Assembly (NCBI GenBank): GCA_018806915.1
Contig: JAGKQI010000061.1
Span: forward strand, 1,240,001-1,304,000
DNA: 64,000 nucleotides
Source of the DNA: Phytophthora colocasiae
Lineage: Eukaryota > Oomycota > Peronosporomycetes > Peronosporales > Peronosporaceae
Reading direction: 5' to 3'
The position numbers and the translations under genes were made by a program. The notes under the pieces are model-generated. The model was given only the letters and a program-made list of their open reading frames with translations. It ran no database searches and was not told the origin of the DNA. Each line of letters begins with the position of its first letter. Position 1 is the stretch's first letter. Positions 21,615 to 31,620 of the stretch are shown here, piece by piece.

Positions 21615-23640
21615 AGCATCAGCACTGGGCTTGCCGGTCAAAACGTCACAGAAACCTCTCGAGATTAAACTCGGCTGCGGCCGGCGAATGAGCATCCCAC
21701 GACGAAGTACTCATATCACGCTGTCGCTGGACGGGTTTGCGCCGTACGAATCTGAAGTTTTTGTGATGGATGTTCCCGAGGGGAAAAATCTAATGCTTGG
21801 GCTTCCTTGGCTTGAAAAGGTAAACCCCGACATCAACTGGTCGACAAAAGTGATACATCCTCGCGGTTCAACTACTGGCCTCGCGCTGAAGCCATGTCCC
21901 CAGGCCGATATCGGTGTGTTTGCTGGTGGTAGGCGAAGAAGGAATCGGGTATCCCGACGTGAACAGGACGAGACTGAGCAATTACTCTTTTACACCAAGC
22001 ACAGCTACGTCTCGGCGACTGGCAACACGAAAGTGATCTCGCTCCGCCAACTCCGCCGAATGAAAGCTGAAGACGGAGAGTTCTGCTTCGCAGTGCAAGT
22101 CGCAGAGGAACCGTCTGAAAAAGCCAATCGTCAGCTTCAGCAAGGATGGGAACAACTCCGGGGTCGGCCTGAAGAATCGGTGCTTCTCAAGTACAAGGAT
22201 ACAGTTTTTCGGGTCGAACTTCCGAATGTAGCTCCGCAACGATCCGTTGACGTAGAAGCGGAAGTTGAGCTATCGGACGACATCCCAGTGGCTAGAAAGC
22301 AATTTCGCCTTAGTGACGAGATGAAGCAGGCCATTCGCGCGTGGACAGCAGAGATGCTGGCTGCAGGCATCATTCGACCTTCTAAATCACCCTATTGTGC
22401 GCCAACCTTTTGTGTCAAGAAGGCAGTGGGCTGGCGCATAGTCCACGACTTCAGAGGTATCAACTCCAAGCTCCGAATACCAGCTACTCCAGTTCCCCGC
22501 AAGGAGGACATATTCGACGCAATGGCTGGCAGCTTCTATTTCTCGGCAATGGACCTTTTGTGGGGTTTCTTCCAGGTGCGCCTCCGCGAAAAGGACATTC
22601 AGTATACGGCGTTTTCAACGCCGGACGGACAGTTTGAGTATCTCGTAACTCCTATGGGCCTGGCGTGCAGTCCCTCAGCCTTCAACCGGATGATGCAGCG
22701 AGTTTTCAGTGACCAGAACTCATTCTGCCGCGCGTATTTTGATGACCTCTTCGTGTTCACCAAGAGCACGTCGTTGAATGAACACCTTGAAGCTCTCGAT
22801 CGAGTCCTACAACGATGCGAGCAGCAGCAGCTGTACGTCAAACTTGCAAAATGCACATTTTGTGCTAGCGAGATACCTTGTCTTGGTGATTACTTTGGTC
22901 GGGATGGAGTTCGCATGGACCCAGACAAGGTTCGGGTCATTCGAGAGTGGCCAGTGCCACAAAACAAGAGGCAGCTACAGTCGTTCATCGGGACGTGTGT
23001 GTATGTACTGAAGTACTGCGCAAATTTTGCGGAGATATCGACACCGCTCATGGAGGCCTGTCGAGGAGGCGGAAAGCACGAACGAATCTCACTCTCCGCC
23101 GAGCAGATACGGTCATTCGAGAAGCTGAAGCGGCTTCTATCGGAGCCTCCGGTTCTCGCTCACCCCGATAGTTCACGGCCATTTCATATTCGCATGGATG
23201 CTTCCGACTATGCAGTAGGTGGATACCTATATCAAGTCGATGACACGGGCAAGGAGTGCATAATCGGCTACGGCGGACGCAAACTCACTACGGCGGAGAA
23301 AATGTATCCGACACGGGAGAAGGAGCTGTTAGCAGCACTACACGCCATGCGAATTTGGCGCGTGTACCTCATCGACAAGCCATTCTTCGTCAACACCGAT
23401 CACAAAACACTACAGAGCATACTCGAGCAAAAGACCTGCTCGCAGAGGCTCGCCCGGTGGTTGAACGAGCTAGGATCATACAAGCCTTTATTTCGCTGGA
23501 TCCCGGGCACGTCGAACGTGGTTGCTGACGCTGTTTCTCGAAACCCGGAATTTCAACCTGGGAATCGGCTCAACACGTATCTCTGGCGAATCTCCTACAG
23601 CAGCTTACTGCACAACAGGATGATATTGCGCCTGATACAG
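21615..23640 (+). CDS. pol: Gypsy-2 protease end, reverse transcriptase and RNase H
   Basis: Continues the protease frame interrupted by the copia. Protease closes with MLGLPWLEKVNPD; a spacer rich in Arg follows; RT shows ATPVPRKEDIFD, the MGLACSPSAFNRMM block and catalytic YFDDLFVFTKS (near 22737). RNase H shows IRMDASDYAVGGYLYQ, NTDHKTLQSIL and NVVADAVSRNP (about 23190-23550). The frame ends at 23649, but the protein shifts frame around 23590 toward the integrase part. RT and RNase H catalytic residues are intact. Confidence 0.92.
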
Positions 23641-23645
23641 CGTTC

Positions 23646-25217
23646 ATGAACTATATGGCCTCCAGACCGACAATTTTACAGCAATGCATTCGATTATATT
23701 CGAATGATGCCGGCTTCGGGGACCTCTACAATTTTCTTCAGCAGCGATCGAGTGTTTCCACGGCGGCCCCACCAGTTGAAGTGCCTCGCACTTTGCGCGC
23801 CAATATCGACCATTTCTTTATCGAAGATAAAGTTCTGTACTACCAGCCTACTGTCGACGATCCCCGCCGAATTTGTGTACCTGACGATACCGACCTGCGC
23901 AATGCCATTTTCTACGAGCATCATGACTCAGCAGCCAGCGGACACCCGGGATATTTGAAGACCCTCTTGGCGGTCCAGACCAAGTTCTACTGGATGCGTA
24001 TGGACCGCAGTACTCGTCGCTACGTCGCCTCATGTGAGTTGTGCCAGCGAATTAAGGCTTCTCATCGTAAGCCGGCTGGACTACTGCACCCACTCGAGAC
24101 TCCGTCGAACCGATGGTCCAATATCTCCAAGGACTTTATCACGGGCTTGAGTCGGGATCGTCGATCTGAGTGCGACGCCATACTTGTGATTGTTGACCGT
24201 CTCACAAAACGAGCGCACTTTATTCCGACAACAACAACGTGTACAGCTACCAATACGGCGCGCTTGTTTCGAGATCACTACCAAAAACTGCACGGGTTAC
24301 CAAACAGTATTGTGTCCGACCGCGACCCGAAATTCACGTCGAAGTTTTGGTCCGAGCTCATGAGTCTTCAGCATACTCAGCTGCAGCTCAGCTCTGCATT
24401 CCGTCCCGAAACCGATGGCCAAACCGAAAAACGAATCACTTCGTCGCTGATTACCTTCGTGCTTTCGTCAATGCTCGGCACACCGATTGGAATGACAAGC
24501 TCAGCCTCGCCGAATTCGCCTACAATGCACGGGTCCACTCTAGTATCGGCATGGCGCCATTCGTTGCTGATCTTGGATATATCCCCCGTTCTGTCGCGGA
24601 CCTAGCCGTCTCGGTGTCACGCCAGACTCGTTCGAAAGCTATTTCCTTCGTGGATCGCCAAAAGTGCTTTTACAGCAATGCAAGGACATGTTGGCGCAAG
24701 CTCAGGCAACGATGAAGTTTTTCATGATCGAAACCGGCCAACGTATCAGTTCGTCGCAGGAGATCAGGTCTTACTCGACACTTCCAATTTGGACCTTCAC
24801 CATCTCGGCACCACTGGCACGCGAAAGCTCGCTCCACGGTTCATCGGCCCGTATCCCATCGTTGCGTCCACGACACCCGATACATACAAGATCGGCATGC
24901 CACCAGGACTTCGTCTTCACGATGAGTTTCACGTGTCCTATTTGAGACCCTACGTGCTCGATCCAAATCCCCGGCGTCTTAATAACGTTCCTGGACTCAT
25001 CACTCGCGACGGCCACGAGGGACTTCAAGTGCAAGACATTCTCGACCACCGCACCAGAAAAGGCAAGTCTCAGTTCAAGGTTCGTTGGTACGGCCCAACT
25101 GAGGATTCCTGGGAACCAGAAGAAAACCTTGGGCAAGCTGGTGGACTCATCGAGCGTTACCTCCTCGCCCGACCGATTCGATCCGGTCGAACTCGGCGTA
25201 AACGCTTTTCAAAGGGT
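23646..25217 (+). pseudogene. Gypsy-2 integrase with C-terminal chromodomain (three frames)
   Basis: Inserts the cDNA into the genome. The first segment has the HHCC finger (SGHPGYLKTLLAVQTK, CELCQRIKA), KDFITGL, VSDRDPKF and the ETDGQTE motif. Near 24440 the frame changes; the next segment gives the C-terminal part of the catalytic domain (VHSSIGMAPFVADLGYIPR). A further change near 24700 leads to the barrel (RKLAPRFIGPYPIVA, FHVSYLRPYVLD) and a chromodomain-like end (VQDILDHR, FKVRWYGPTEDSWEPEENL), stopping just before the 3' LTR. All segments are collinear, so the breaks are small indels. Confidence 0.88.
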
Positions 25218-25221
25218 GGAG

Positions 25222-25471
25222 TGTCATGATAGCCTCTATCACATTGAAGTGGAGCTGGACCAGAACCTGGCGTGGGCAAGCTGTTTGCTGACGTTGATCT
25301 CAAGTTGTGACTGTCAGCAGTAGCGCCTCAAGTGGTGGCTGCACAGCTGGTTCACAGCCTCACGACTCGTGAGCCCTTCATCGTCTAGCTCAGCATTGCA
25401 TAACTTTCTAATTCATTCTCAATTTTACCAACAACAACACAAGTTGAGTCTCAATCGCGTATAACGTGACA
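25222..25471 (+). repeat. Gypsy-2 3' LTR
   Basis: 250 bp, no difference from the 5' LTR seen by eye. Confidence 0.95.
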
Positions 25472-25509
25472 TTCATCCTTTTGAAGGATTACTTGAATTG
25501 ACTCCGATT

Positions 25510-25890
25510 TTACTCGTGTTTAAGCCCGTTCGCCTTGGGACTACTAAAGCTGCTGTTGTACGGACCCGAAGATGCACTATTCAACCGAGCAACGGCCATG
25601 GATCCTCTGGCTACTGGCGTCTCCGAGTCTCGCCCCTTGTAGTAATTATCTTCCGGACTGTTAGGTGGCGAGTGACTGTGGCGGCGTTGGCCAGCGTAGC
25701 GTGGGCCAGCAAAGGCATCTACACTGCGGTTGGATTTCTTAGGCGAAGGTCCATCGTAGATCGTGACAGGTACACCAGGCAACGACGCTGAGCCGGGCTT
25801 CACGTGGTTGGTGTGGGTCGGTTGTCCGGGATGTTTGGGAATGGGAGCTGCTCCACCCGCCTGTGCGTATAAAGCTACCTCCTCGTCGTG
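25510..25890 (-). CDS. Repeat-R Pro-rich protein (copy 2)
   Basis: Minus-strand frame with a Pro/Ser-rich protein: PIPKHPGQPTHTNHVKPG, TIYDGPSPKKSNRSVDAF, HSHSPPNSPEDNYY, then ARGSMAVARLNSASS. There is no ATG at the start; TTTCCTCAG just upstream reads like a splice acceptor, so this may be an internal exon beginning at HDEEVAL. A second copy lies at 41727-40900. It overlaps head-to-head with the coiled-coil gene starting at 25899. No family recognised. The C-terminus (KANGLKHE) differs from copy 3, where the frame continues. Confidence 0.45.
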   Translation of the reverse strand, partial: HDEEVALYAQAGGAAPIPKHPGQPTHTNHVKPGSASLPGVPVTIYDGPSPKKSNRSVDAFAGPRYAGQRRHSHSPPNSPEDNYYKGRDSETPVARGSMAVARLNSASSGPYNSSFSSPKANGLKHE

Positions 25891-25898
25891 CTGAGGAA

Positions 25899-26156
25899 AT
25901 GGACACACGGATCCGAGCAGAAGAGGAGGCTAGGATCCGCTCCAAAATGACTACAACAATTCGGTCTGAAATCGAGGAAAGTATTCGTGAAGAACAGCGA
26001 GCTCAAGCAGAGCATGAGGCTGCAATTCAAGCTGAGATAGAGGTGCGGGCCCAAATTCGAGATGAGATTCAAGATGAAGTCAATACGAGCGGAAATTCGG
26101 AAGGAATTGCTTGGAGAAGAGTTGAAAAAAGCTCGAGTCACCCGCTTCTTCTTTAG
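25899..26156 (+). CDS. Repeat-R coiled-coil protein (copy 2)
   Basis: From ATG 25899 the frame encodes a highly charged, repetitive helix (RIRAEEEARIRSKM, EESIREEQRAQAEHEAAIQ, EIEVRAQIRDEIQDE), a strong coiled-coil candidate. Compared with 41734-42102, this copy lacks about 21 bases near 26085 and so ends in a different tail at 26156. Divergent from the Pro-rich frame. Function unknown. Confidence 0.5.
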   Translation: MDTRIRAEEEARIRSKMTTTIRSEIEESIREEQRAQAEHEAAIQAEIEVRAQIRDEIQDEVNTSGNSEGIAWRRVEKSSSHPLLL

Positions 26157-26262
26157 TTCTACGTCTGGAAGTGGTCACATGCCTACCAAGCCAACATTTG
26201 CGATGCCAGTCATCTAAAGAAGAATCCATAATAACGAAAAGTTTTGTGATCTTTTTACATAT

Positions 26263-26544
26263 TTAAAAAGATGCGTGAAGTTGAATTGACACTGGCGATG
26301 CAGAAATTACCCCACAAAGCTTTTCATGAAACCAAACCACGTTGTTGTAGAATCCATTGGTTGCTGCTAAATCCATATGTAATGGTGCATCGCAGTTAGC
26401 AAGCAGCCAGTCGAAGCTAGCCCAACGTCCGCTTCTGCAATAGTACACCTTCGCCCTCTTGCAAAAATCTCCAACCCCGTGGTACTTGTCGTGCCATTCC
26501 GATGGATTCGAATTCCAGACTTCTTCGCGGGACTTGGGAGCCAT
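26263..26544 (-). CDS. Repeat-R ankyrin-like small protein (copy 2)
   Basis: 93 residues from ATG 26544. Starts MAPKSREEVWNSNPSEWHD and has a Cys/Trp-rich middle, then MDLAATNGFYNNVVWFHEKL, which matches one oomycete-type ankyrin repeat (AMDxAAxNGHLxVVxWLHE consensus, from memory). Copy 3 (42389-42099) keeps four extra residues (STEA) that complete the repeat. Probably a fragment of an ankyrin-repeat protein carried in repeat R. One repeat alone is unlikely to fold. Confidence 0.45.
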   Translation of the reverse strand: MAPKSREEVWNSNPSEWHDKYHGVGDFCKRAKVYYCRSGRWASFDWLLANCDAPLHMDLAATNGFYNNVVWFHEKLCGVISASPVSIQLHASF

Positions 26545-26997
26545 AGTCGCTTACAAAATGAATAATGGTAGGCAACAGTCGTGGAATTCTCATGATTGAT
26601 GGAATTGCCTCCGTTTTACACCTTTCCAGAAATCTCGTTCCTTTTTCCTATTCGAAGGTTGCACGACAGCAGCAATGGATGGAGCAGCAACGCATGGTCA
26701 TCTTAAAACTGTTCAGTATCTTCACGAAAATCGTAATGAAGGCTGCCATGGATGGAGCTGCCACCAACAACCACCTTGCCACGTATTGTTGTTGGGCGTT
26801 TCCTCTGGCTTTTGCTCTTCGTAGTTCGATTCGTCTCGGGCTTGCTTCCTCTGAATTATTTTTCTTTTGCTGTTGTTCGCGAAGCTGAGGCTAACACTAC
26901 TGCAAGTGGAACCAAGAAGCAAACTCCTCAATCAAATGAATTCACGGTGGTTTCAGACTGCAGTTGAACCGCATGAATCCATAGCAGTGTTTTGTTT
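26545..26997. other. Repeat-R spacer with the uninterrupted TTAA site (26703-26706)
   Basis: No supported gene. It joins the sequences that flank the giant piggyBac in copy 3: bases before 26703 match those before 42548, and bases after 26706 match those after 63437. It therefore records the target before insertion. 26780-26997 matches the gene tail at 13085-13296 in reverse. Confidence 0.85.
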
Positions 26998-27788
26998 CTA
27001 ATCGAGACTATCGATGACAAGATTCATGATGATGCGCAGATCGACAACGGCGATTGCATTTACACCATTTGGGAGAGCTTGGTTCGCGGGGATCGACAAG
27101 ATTCGGTGCATGTCGAAGGTGACATTGGCAGCAGCTCCAGCAGCTGCGGGTCGAATTCTTTCGCTCGCTGTTGGTGTAATGGTTGGGTGTGGCCGGGTCG
27201 TACTGTCATATAGCTCATATCCAATCTGAGTACCAGTGGCACTGACTTTCAATAGCAGCACATACTGGATCCCAGTATAACCGAACCACCATCTGGCAGC
27301 TTCCATCAGACTTGCCCACCTCTGAGATCTTCCAACCTCCACTGCGAGCGTCACCCAATCGGTTACGGTGCGAGGTGCCGGTGCCGGTGTTCGGTTGAGC
27401 GTAGTTCTCATTGGTCCGAATGTCGCATCAGCCTCCTTGTTCGGGTTGCCAGCTCTTCTCGCCGTCATCGAGCCGCGACTTGCAACCTCGCGATCATTTC
27501 CAGTTGCACGATTGAACTTTTTCTCGAAAGATCTTGCAGTGCTCTCATGCACTACCGTCGGAAGCTCAACAATCACGAGACGCCCATCATCGAGGGCGAG
27601 AAATCGAAGCGCATCCGCAGTCCTTCGCCGTCTCCAACATACTCATTGAATGCATCAATGGAGACTCCCTCACACACGAAGTACGGATCGATTTCATCGT
27701 CATCGTTGTCGAAATAACTCGCAACCGCATCAAGCTCCAGCGCATCGATGGCGACGCGAATATCATCGGCTGTCTTCAAAGTCGTCAT
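26998..27788 (-). pseudogene. Repeat-R nuclease-like protein (copy 2, one frameshift)
   Basis: Same protein as 12293-13084, starting at ATG 27788. A 1-base deletion near 27612 (GGATGCG where copy 1 has GGATTGCG) shifts the frame after about 59 codons; the rest is intact in the next frame to the stop at 26998. The nuclease-like segment (VTLAVEVGRSQRWASLMEAA) is unchanged from copy 1. Its upstream region is complete because no retrotransposon entered it. Confidence 0.65.
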
Positions 27789-28036
27789 GCTTGCTGCAGC
27801 TGATGTTGGCCGTACCTCGTATATATACTAGTAGTTCTGGAAGAACAAAACGAATCCCCGTTGCAGCAAGTGCTCATTTTCAGGAAAGCGGGGAGGAAAA
27901 ACCGTCCGCTCGTCCGCTCACTGTCCGCTCAAGTCTAGAGTACCCTCAGAGACAGCGATGATGTACTATATTGTACATACTACTACATATAGTAGTAGCG
28001 ATGATGTATTATATGGTACATACTATTGTACTTAAA
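27789..28036 (-). promoter_or_regulatory. Upstream region of the nuclease-like gene, copy 2 (intact)
   Basis: Reverse of 4130-4372 joined to 12257-12292. Shows the empty gypsy-1 target (CTAGT at 27828-27832), GTCCGCTC tandem words (27906-27932), and paired TGTACATACTACT / AGTAGTAGCGATGATGTA dyads (27956-28032). TATATATAC near 27818-27827 lies about 30 bp upstream of the ATG and could act as a TATA element. Confidence 0.5.
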
Positions 28037-28045
28037 TGCAGTCTG

Positions 28046-28281
28046 AACAACGATGACAACCGCATGTACGATACACCCAGAGGAGTCCTCTGAGGACCGG
28101 GCTCACAGGAGTTCGAGTTGGCGACATCTTGCCTGCAAGTTGAAGTTGAATTGTGTTGCACCACGCCATATACCTGTCATCAGGGAGATCGCGCCTCCAC
28201 GACGAGCAGCACCACGAGCCATTGCAGACTGCCGACCGACGTCGTCGTTGTCACTTGTTATCCGCGGTAGAGCGGATCCGC
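28046..28281 (+). repeat. Dispersed repeat, about 225-236 bp (copy 2)
   Basis: Same sequence and orientation as 3891-4115 with small indels. No gene seen. 28282-28351 is short unique sequence. Confidence 0.8.
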
Positions 28282-28351
28282 TAATGCAGCGGACGGAAGT
28301 GGACGTTTTTTTACTGGCTGAAAATGGTCATATCTTTAGAGACATTAAGTG

Positions 28352-28800
28352 ATACCGTCGAGGGCGATTGAATTTGCATCAAGCGCCCTGAAAAAATGCA
28401 TCACCGGGACGAAATGATGCATTCGAGCCGGGGCGGTAATAATTGCATAGGTCGCACGTCGTAAATTCTAGAAGGTCCTCTTGACCAGATTGCCACAATC
28501 GCATCCTAGCCGTACCGTAAAAGTATCCCCCCGAACACCCTCCGACTCATTCAAGATGCCTGGTAGCCGTCCTCGAGAGCTCCCTTCCCGCCTTCCTCGC
28601 GACCCTGCTGTCGCCCTTGTAGAAAACTCGATAACCTACCAGAAGTGTGTTGCGTTCGGTAGACAAACTTGTCGGCACCGTCTGTGCACAGTAGTGCCTC
28701 AAATGATGCACCGAGGAGCAATAAACAAATGCATCATTTCGTCCCGGTGATGCATTTTTTCAGGGCGCTTGATGCAAATTCAAGCGCCCTCGACGGTATC
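28352..28800. mobile_element. MITE-like element with 73-bp terminal inverted repeats
   Basis: 28352-28424 and 28728-28800 are reverse complements with one mismatch noticed; ends read GATACCGTCGAGGGCG. Internal 300 bp holds a short open frame from ATG 28556 (MPGSRPRELPSRLPRDPAVA) with no recognised domain. TAAGT stands directly before the left end (28347-28351) and again two bases after the right end (28803-28807), a possible target duplication. Family not identified. Confidence 0.75.
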
Positions 28801-28828
28801 TCTAAGTTCACACGTCACAGATATATCA

Positions 28829-29909
28829 ATGATGTGGGCTCCGACGGTGCTGGGCGGAGTAATTGCCGGCGCTGTGTGGCTTCTACTGCGGCCATTAGCG
28901 CTGTATCACAGCAGCAAAGAGCAGTATAATGTCCCTATTTTGAGTATACTGCGTTTCAGCTTCCACGTGCGTCTGCATTCGTTGATCTTGTGGGTTTCTG
29001 GGGTTTCTAGTAGTCTCCCGAGTATTCCTGATGTGGATCAATTACCCGGTTCAGTACTACGAGTGCTGGGCAATAACCCCAGTCGGATGACGCTTCGAGG
29101 CACAAACGTTTATATTGTCGGCAGTGATTCACGAAGGCTATTGATCGACTGTAGTGATGGCAATGAAGGGTTTGTGAAGAACCTGACGGAAGTGTGTCAA
29201 TGCCATGGAGTGGACGAGATTTCGGATCTTTTGGTGACTGACGCACGGACACTTGGATCACGTTGGTGGACTGTTGCAATTGAAGCAAAGGTTTCCAGCT
29301 CTGAAAGTGTGGAAATACTTCCCTGAAACAGCTAAAGAAGATGATGGAGATCGACGGCTGAGACTGAGCAACAACGAGAGTCGGAGACTGGGGATTCAGG
29401 CGTTACAAGATGGACAAGAGTTTCAAGTACCAGGAAGTGAAGGAGTCTTGAGAACAGTGTACACTCCAGGACACTGCAATGATCACGTTTGTTTTGTACT
29501 GGATGGAGTGGGGGATCTGAAAGCTCCTGTCTAATTCTCGGGGGACTGCATCTTGGGTTTTGGCAGTTGCATGTTTGACTCACTTGCCGACCTCATGGCA
29601 TCATTAGCGAAGTTGAAGCAATGTGGAGCTGCTAGTATCTACCCAGGACACGGACCAGTTGTGGACGATGCAGCTGCTAAGATCCTGGAGTACGTCACTC
29701 ACCGTCAGCAGCGTGAGGACGATATCTTAGCGGTGCTAAAGCAGCACGGGAGACTGACATCGTCCGAGGTTGTGGATAAAATTTACGATCCTTTGCCGTA
29801 CTTGCTGCGTTTATCTGCAAGGAAGGCAACCGAGAAGCACCTGCAGAAACTGCTGCTGGAATACCGCGTGCAACGTCAAGCTGGATGGTTCCAGGCTGCT
29901 ACGTACTAG
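28829..29909 (+). pseudogene. LACTB2-like metallo-beta-lactamase-fold protein, one frameshift and one stop
   Basis: An endoribonuclease-type metallo-hydrolase of the LACTB2 family. ATG 28829 opens with a hydrophobic N-terminus (VLGGVIAGAVWLLLRPLAL), then SVLRVLGNNPSRMTLRGTN and YIVGSDSRRLLIDCSDG. The metal-binding motif THGHLDHVGG is present at 29241-29270 but one frame off, next to a GACTGAC duplication near 29236. Downstream TPGHCNDHVCFVLDG is kept, then TAA at 29532-29534 interrupts just before FSGDCILGFG. The C-terminal winged-helix-like tail (KQHGRLTSSEVVDKIYD) is intact to 29909. No introns. Only two lesions in otherwise conserved sequence: recent loss or sequence error. Confidence 0.85.
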
Positions 29910-29972
29910 TAGTACAACTTGACAGTGAGCTAAACAGCACAAGAACAGTTATCGGTTGTGTTGTTTTTGTGA

Positions 29973-30261
29973 TGTAGTGTCTGCAGGAATGAAGACACGG
30001 ATGGGGGAGCCGGCGAAGCTCCCTGGTAGTTTAGCCTTGTTGTATTGCTGGTGTAATGCAAAGTGATTCTCTCTACTACAGTATTTGCTACTCTAGTTGG
30101 CGTCAGAGGCGTTCTTGGCGGTTGGTTGGACGCCCTTCGTGTCATCAGCGTTGTCGTGATGCACATCAATATGTAGACAGCATTGTCGATACGCAGGTGC
30201 AGCCGTTCAGGCGCACTGCAACTTATGTTCAACAATTGCGGCTGGTCATGGATCCACTACA
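29973..30261 (-). repeat. Gypsy-3 3' LTR
   Basis: 289 bp, TG...CA ends; related to 40464-40798. Confidence 0.93.
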
Positions 30262-30557
30262 CTGCCCCTCCAAGCTTGGTCCAGATACTGCAATGTGTGC
30301 TGATAACGATTACTGTTCAGTTTATGTAATCAATATTCGATAGTCGTGGTCAGATGTACCCATAGACCGTCTATGTAGGTGCAACCTATTGAAGTTGAAT
30401 ATGATTAATTGTTTTGGCCTCAATATTGATTTGTACAATACGGGAGTTGGTGCAAGATGTTTGCACAACATATCTCTACATGGTAGAGTGACCAAATAGC
30501 AAAGAGAAGAAAATTGTGGATTTTGGCAAAAGTACGCAATCTTTTTGATTGAAATTT

Positions 30558-31620
30558 TTACTGGTAGTCTTTCCAGTACTTGCGCAACTTTGCATTCTGA
30601 TGTTGGATGTATTTGTCTAGGAGAACCTTGACTTCTGTAGCCAAAGATTTGAGAGGTTCCCACGAGTCTTCCCCGGACTCCAGCCTTTCCAGCTTACTAG
30701 AACTTCGTAGTCCTTGATGGAGGCGTTCCACCGATGGTTTTTAAACCCATTTACGGCCAGGACGATGCCCTGAGAAGCGATGTGCTCTAGAATTTCCTCT
30801 GTTACGTTAAGCTGATTGTCAGCATAGAACTTCAAACGTGAGGCATGTACATCAGACTCATCTCCAGTTACTAAATGACTGATTCTGAATGAGTGAGAGT
30901 CAGCTCGGACCACTTTGTATGGTCCTTGCCACGTGACCAGGAGCTTGTTGCCCTTTTTCTCATCTACACGTGAGCGTAGTACATAGTCCCCAACGTCGAA
31001 GTTGACCGCGTTCTCACCTCTTTCCTTTCTCTTATTGAGGAGTCGCTGTTTGAGGCGGTGGTCGGCGATGGGCTGGTGCATTGCGCACAGGCTAGCTCGT
31101 AGTTCCGCTAGGTGCTTGTCTATCGCTTCCGAATTGTCGGGCAGAGTGACCAGCTTTTTGCTGTCTGGGTGATAGAACTCTGCAAGTGGCGAGGGACAAG
31201 GTAGTCCAGTGAATAGTTCAACTGGTGCTCGATTGCCAAGCGAAGGAAGAGCTGTGTGGTTCAAGCTGGCTTGAACCAATGGCACTAAGTAGGTCCAGTC
31301 TTTGGTTGATACTTTGTACTCTAGGAGCATGGCTCGTAGTACTTGTAGGATGTCGCGGTTGACTCGCTCTACAGATCCATTTATCCATGGACTGTAGGCT
31401 AAAGTGAAGTGCTGTTGGCTTTTGAGCCTCCTCGAAAGTTCCGCTACCACTTCGTTTTTGAAGGGGCTGCCATTGTCACTAACCCACATTGGTGGTGCTC
31501 CAAATCGGCTATGCCAGTCGAGGATGGCAGCAGTAGCTACAGCACTATCCGCTGCATCACCCACAGAAGTGCGTCGCGTGATCTTTTAGCACCAGTAGGT
31601 ACTTACTGTCGCCAAAAGAA
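30558..31620 (-). pseudogene. Gypsy-3 integrase catalytic domain and chromodomain
   Basis: Integrase core: VSDNGSPFKNEVVAEL, then YSPWINGSVERVNRDILQVL (second Asp and Glu of the DDE triad), the barrel part (FDVGDYVLRSRVDEKKG, LVTWQGPYKVV) and a chromodomain-like YEVLVSWKGW. The first Asp lies upstream in GVLHWDFLSLGD. A frame break near 31600 separates this from the RT part and another near 30690 precedes the final DSWEPLKSLATEVKVLL segment, which ends at the stop at 30558. Confidence 0.88.

Larger units (their letters stand above)
15133..25471 (+). mobile_element. Gypsy-2: Ty3/gypsy chromodomain retrotransposon, split by a copia element
   Basis: LTRs of 250 bp at 15133-15382 and 25222-25471 (no difference seen by eye), flanked by TTCAT at 15128-15132 and 25472-25476. 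gag and protease precede a nested copia insertion (16747-21609); pol follows it. Removing the copia plus one target copy puts the protease frame back in register (4,868 bp inserted). A purine tract AAAGGGTGGAG abuts the 3' LTR. Three frame changes fall in the integrase part. Confidence 0.96.
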
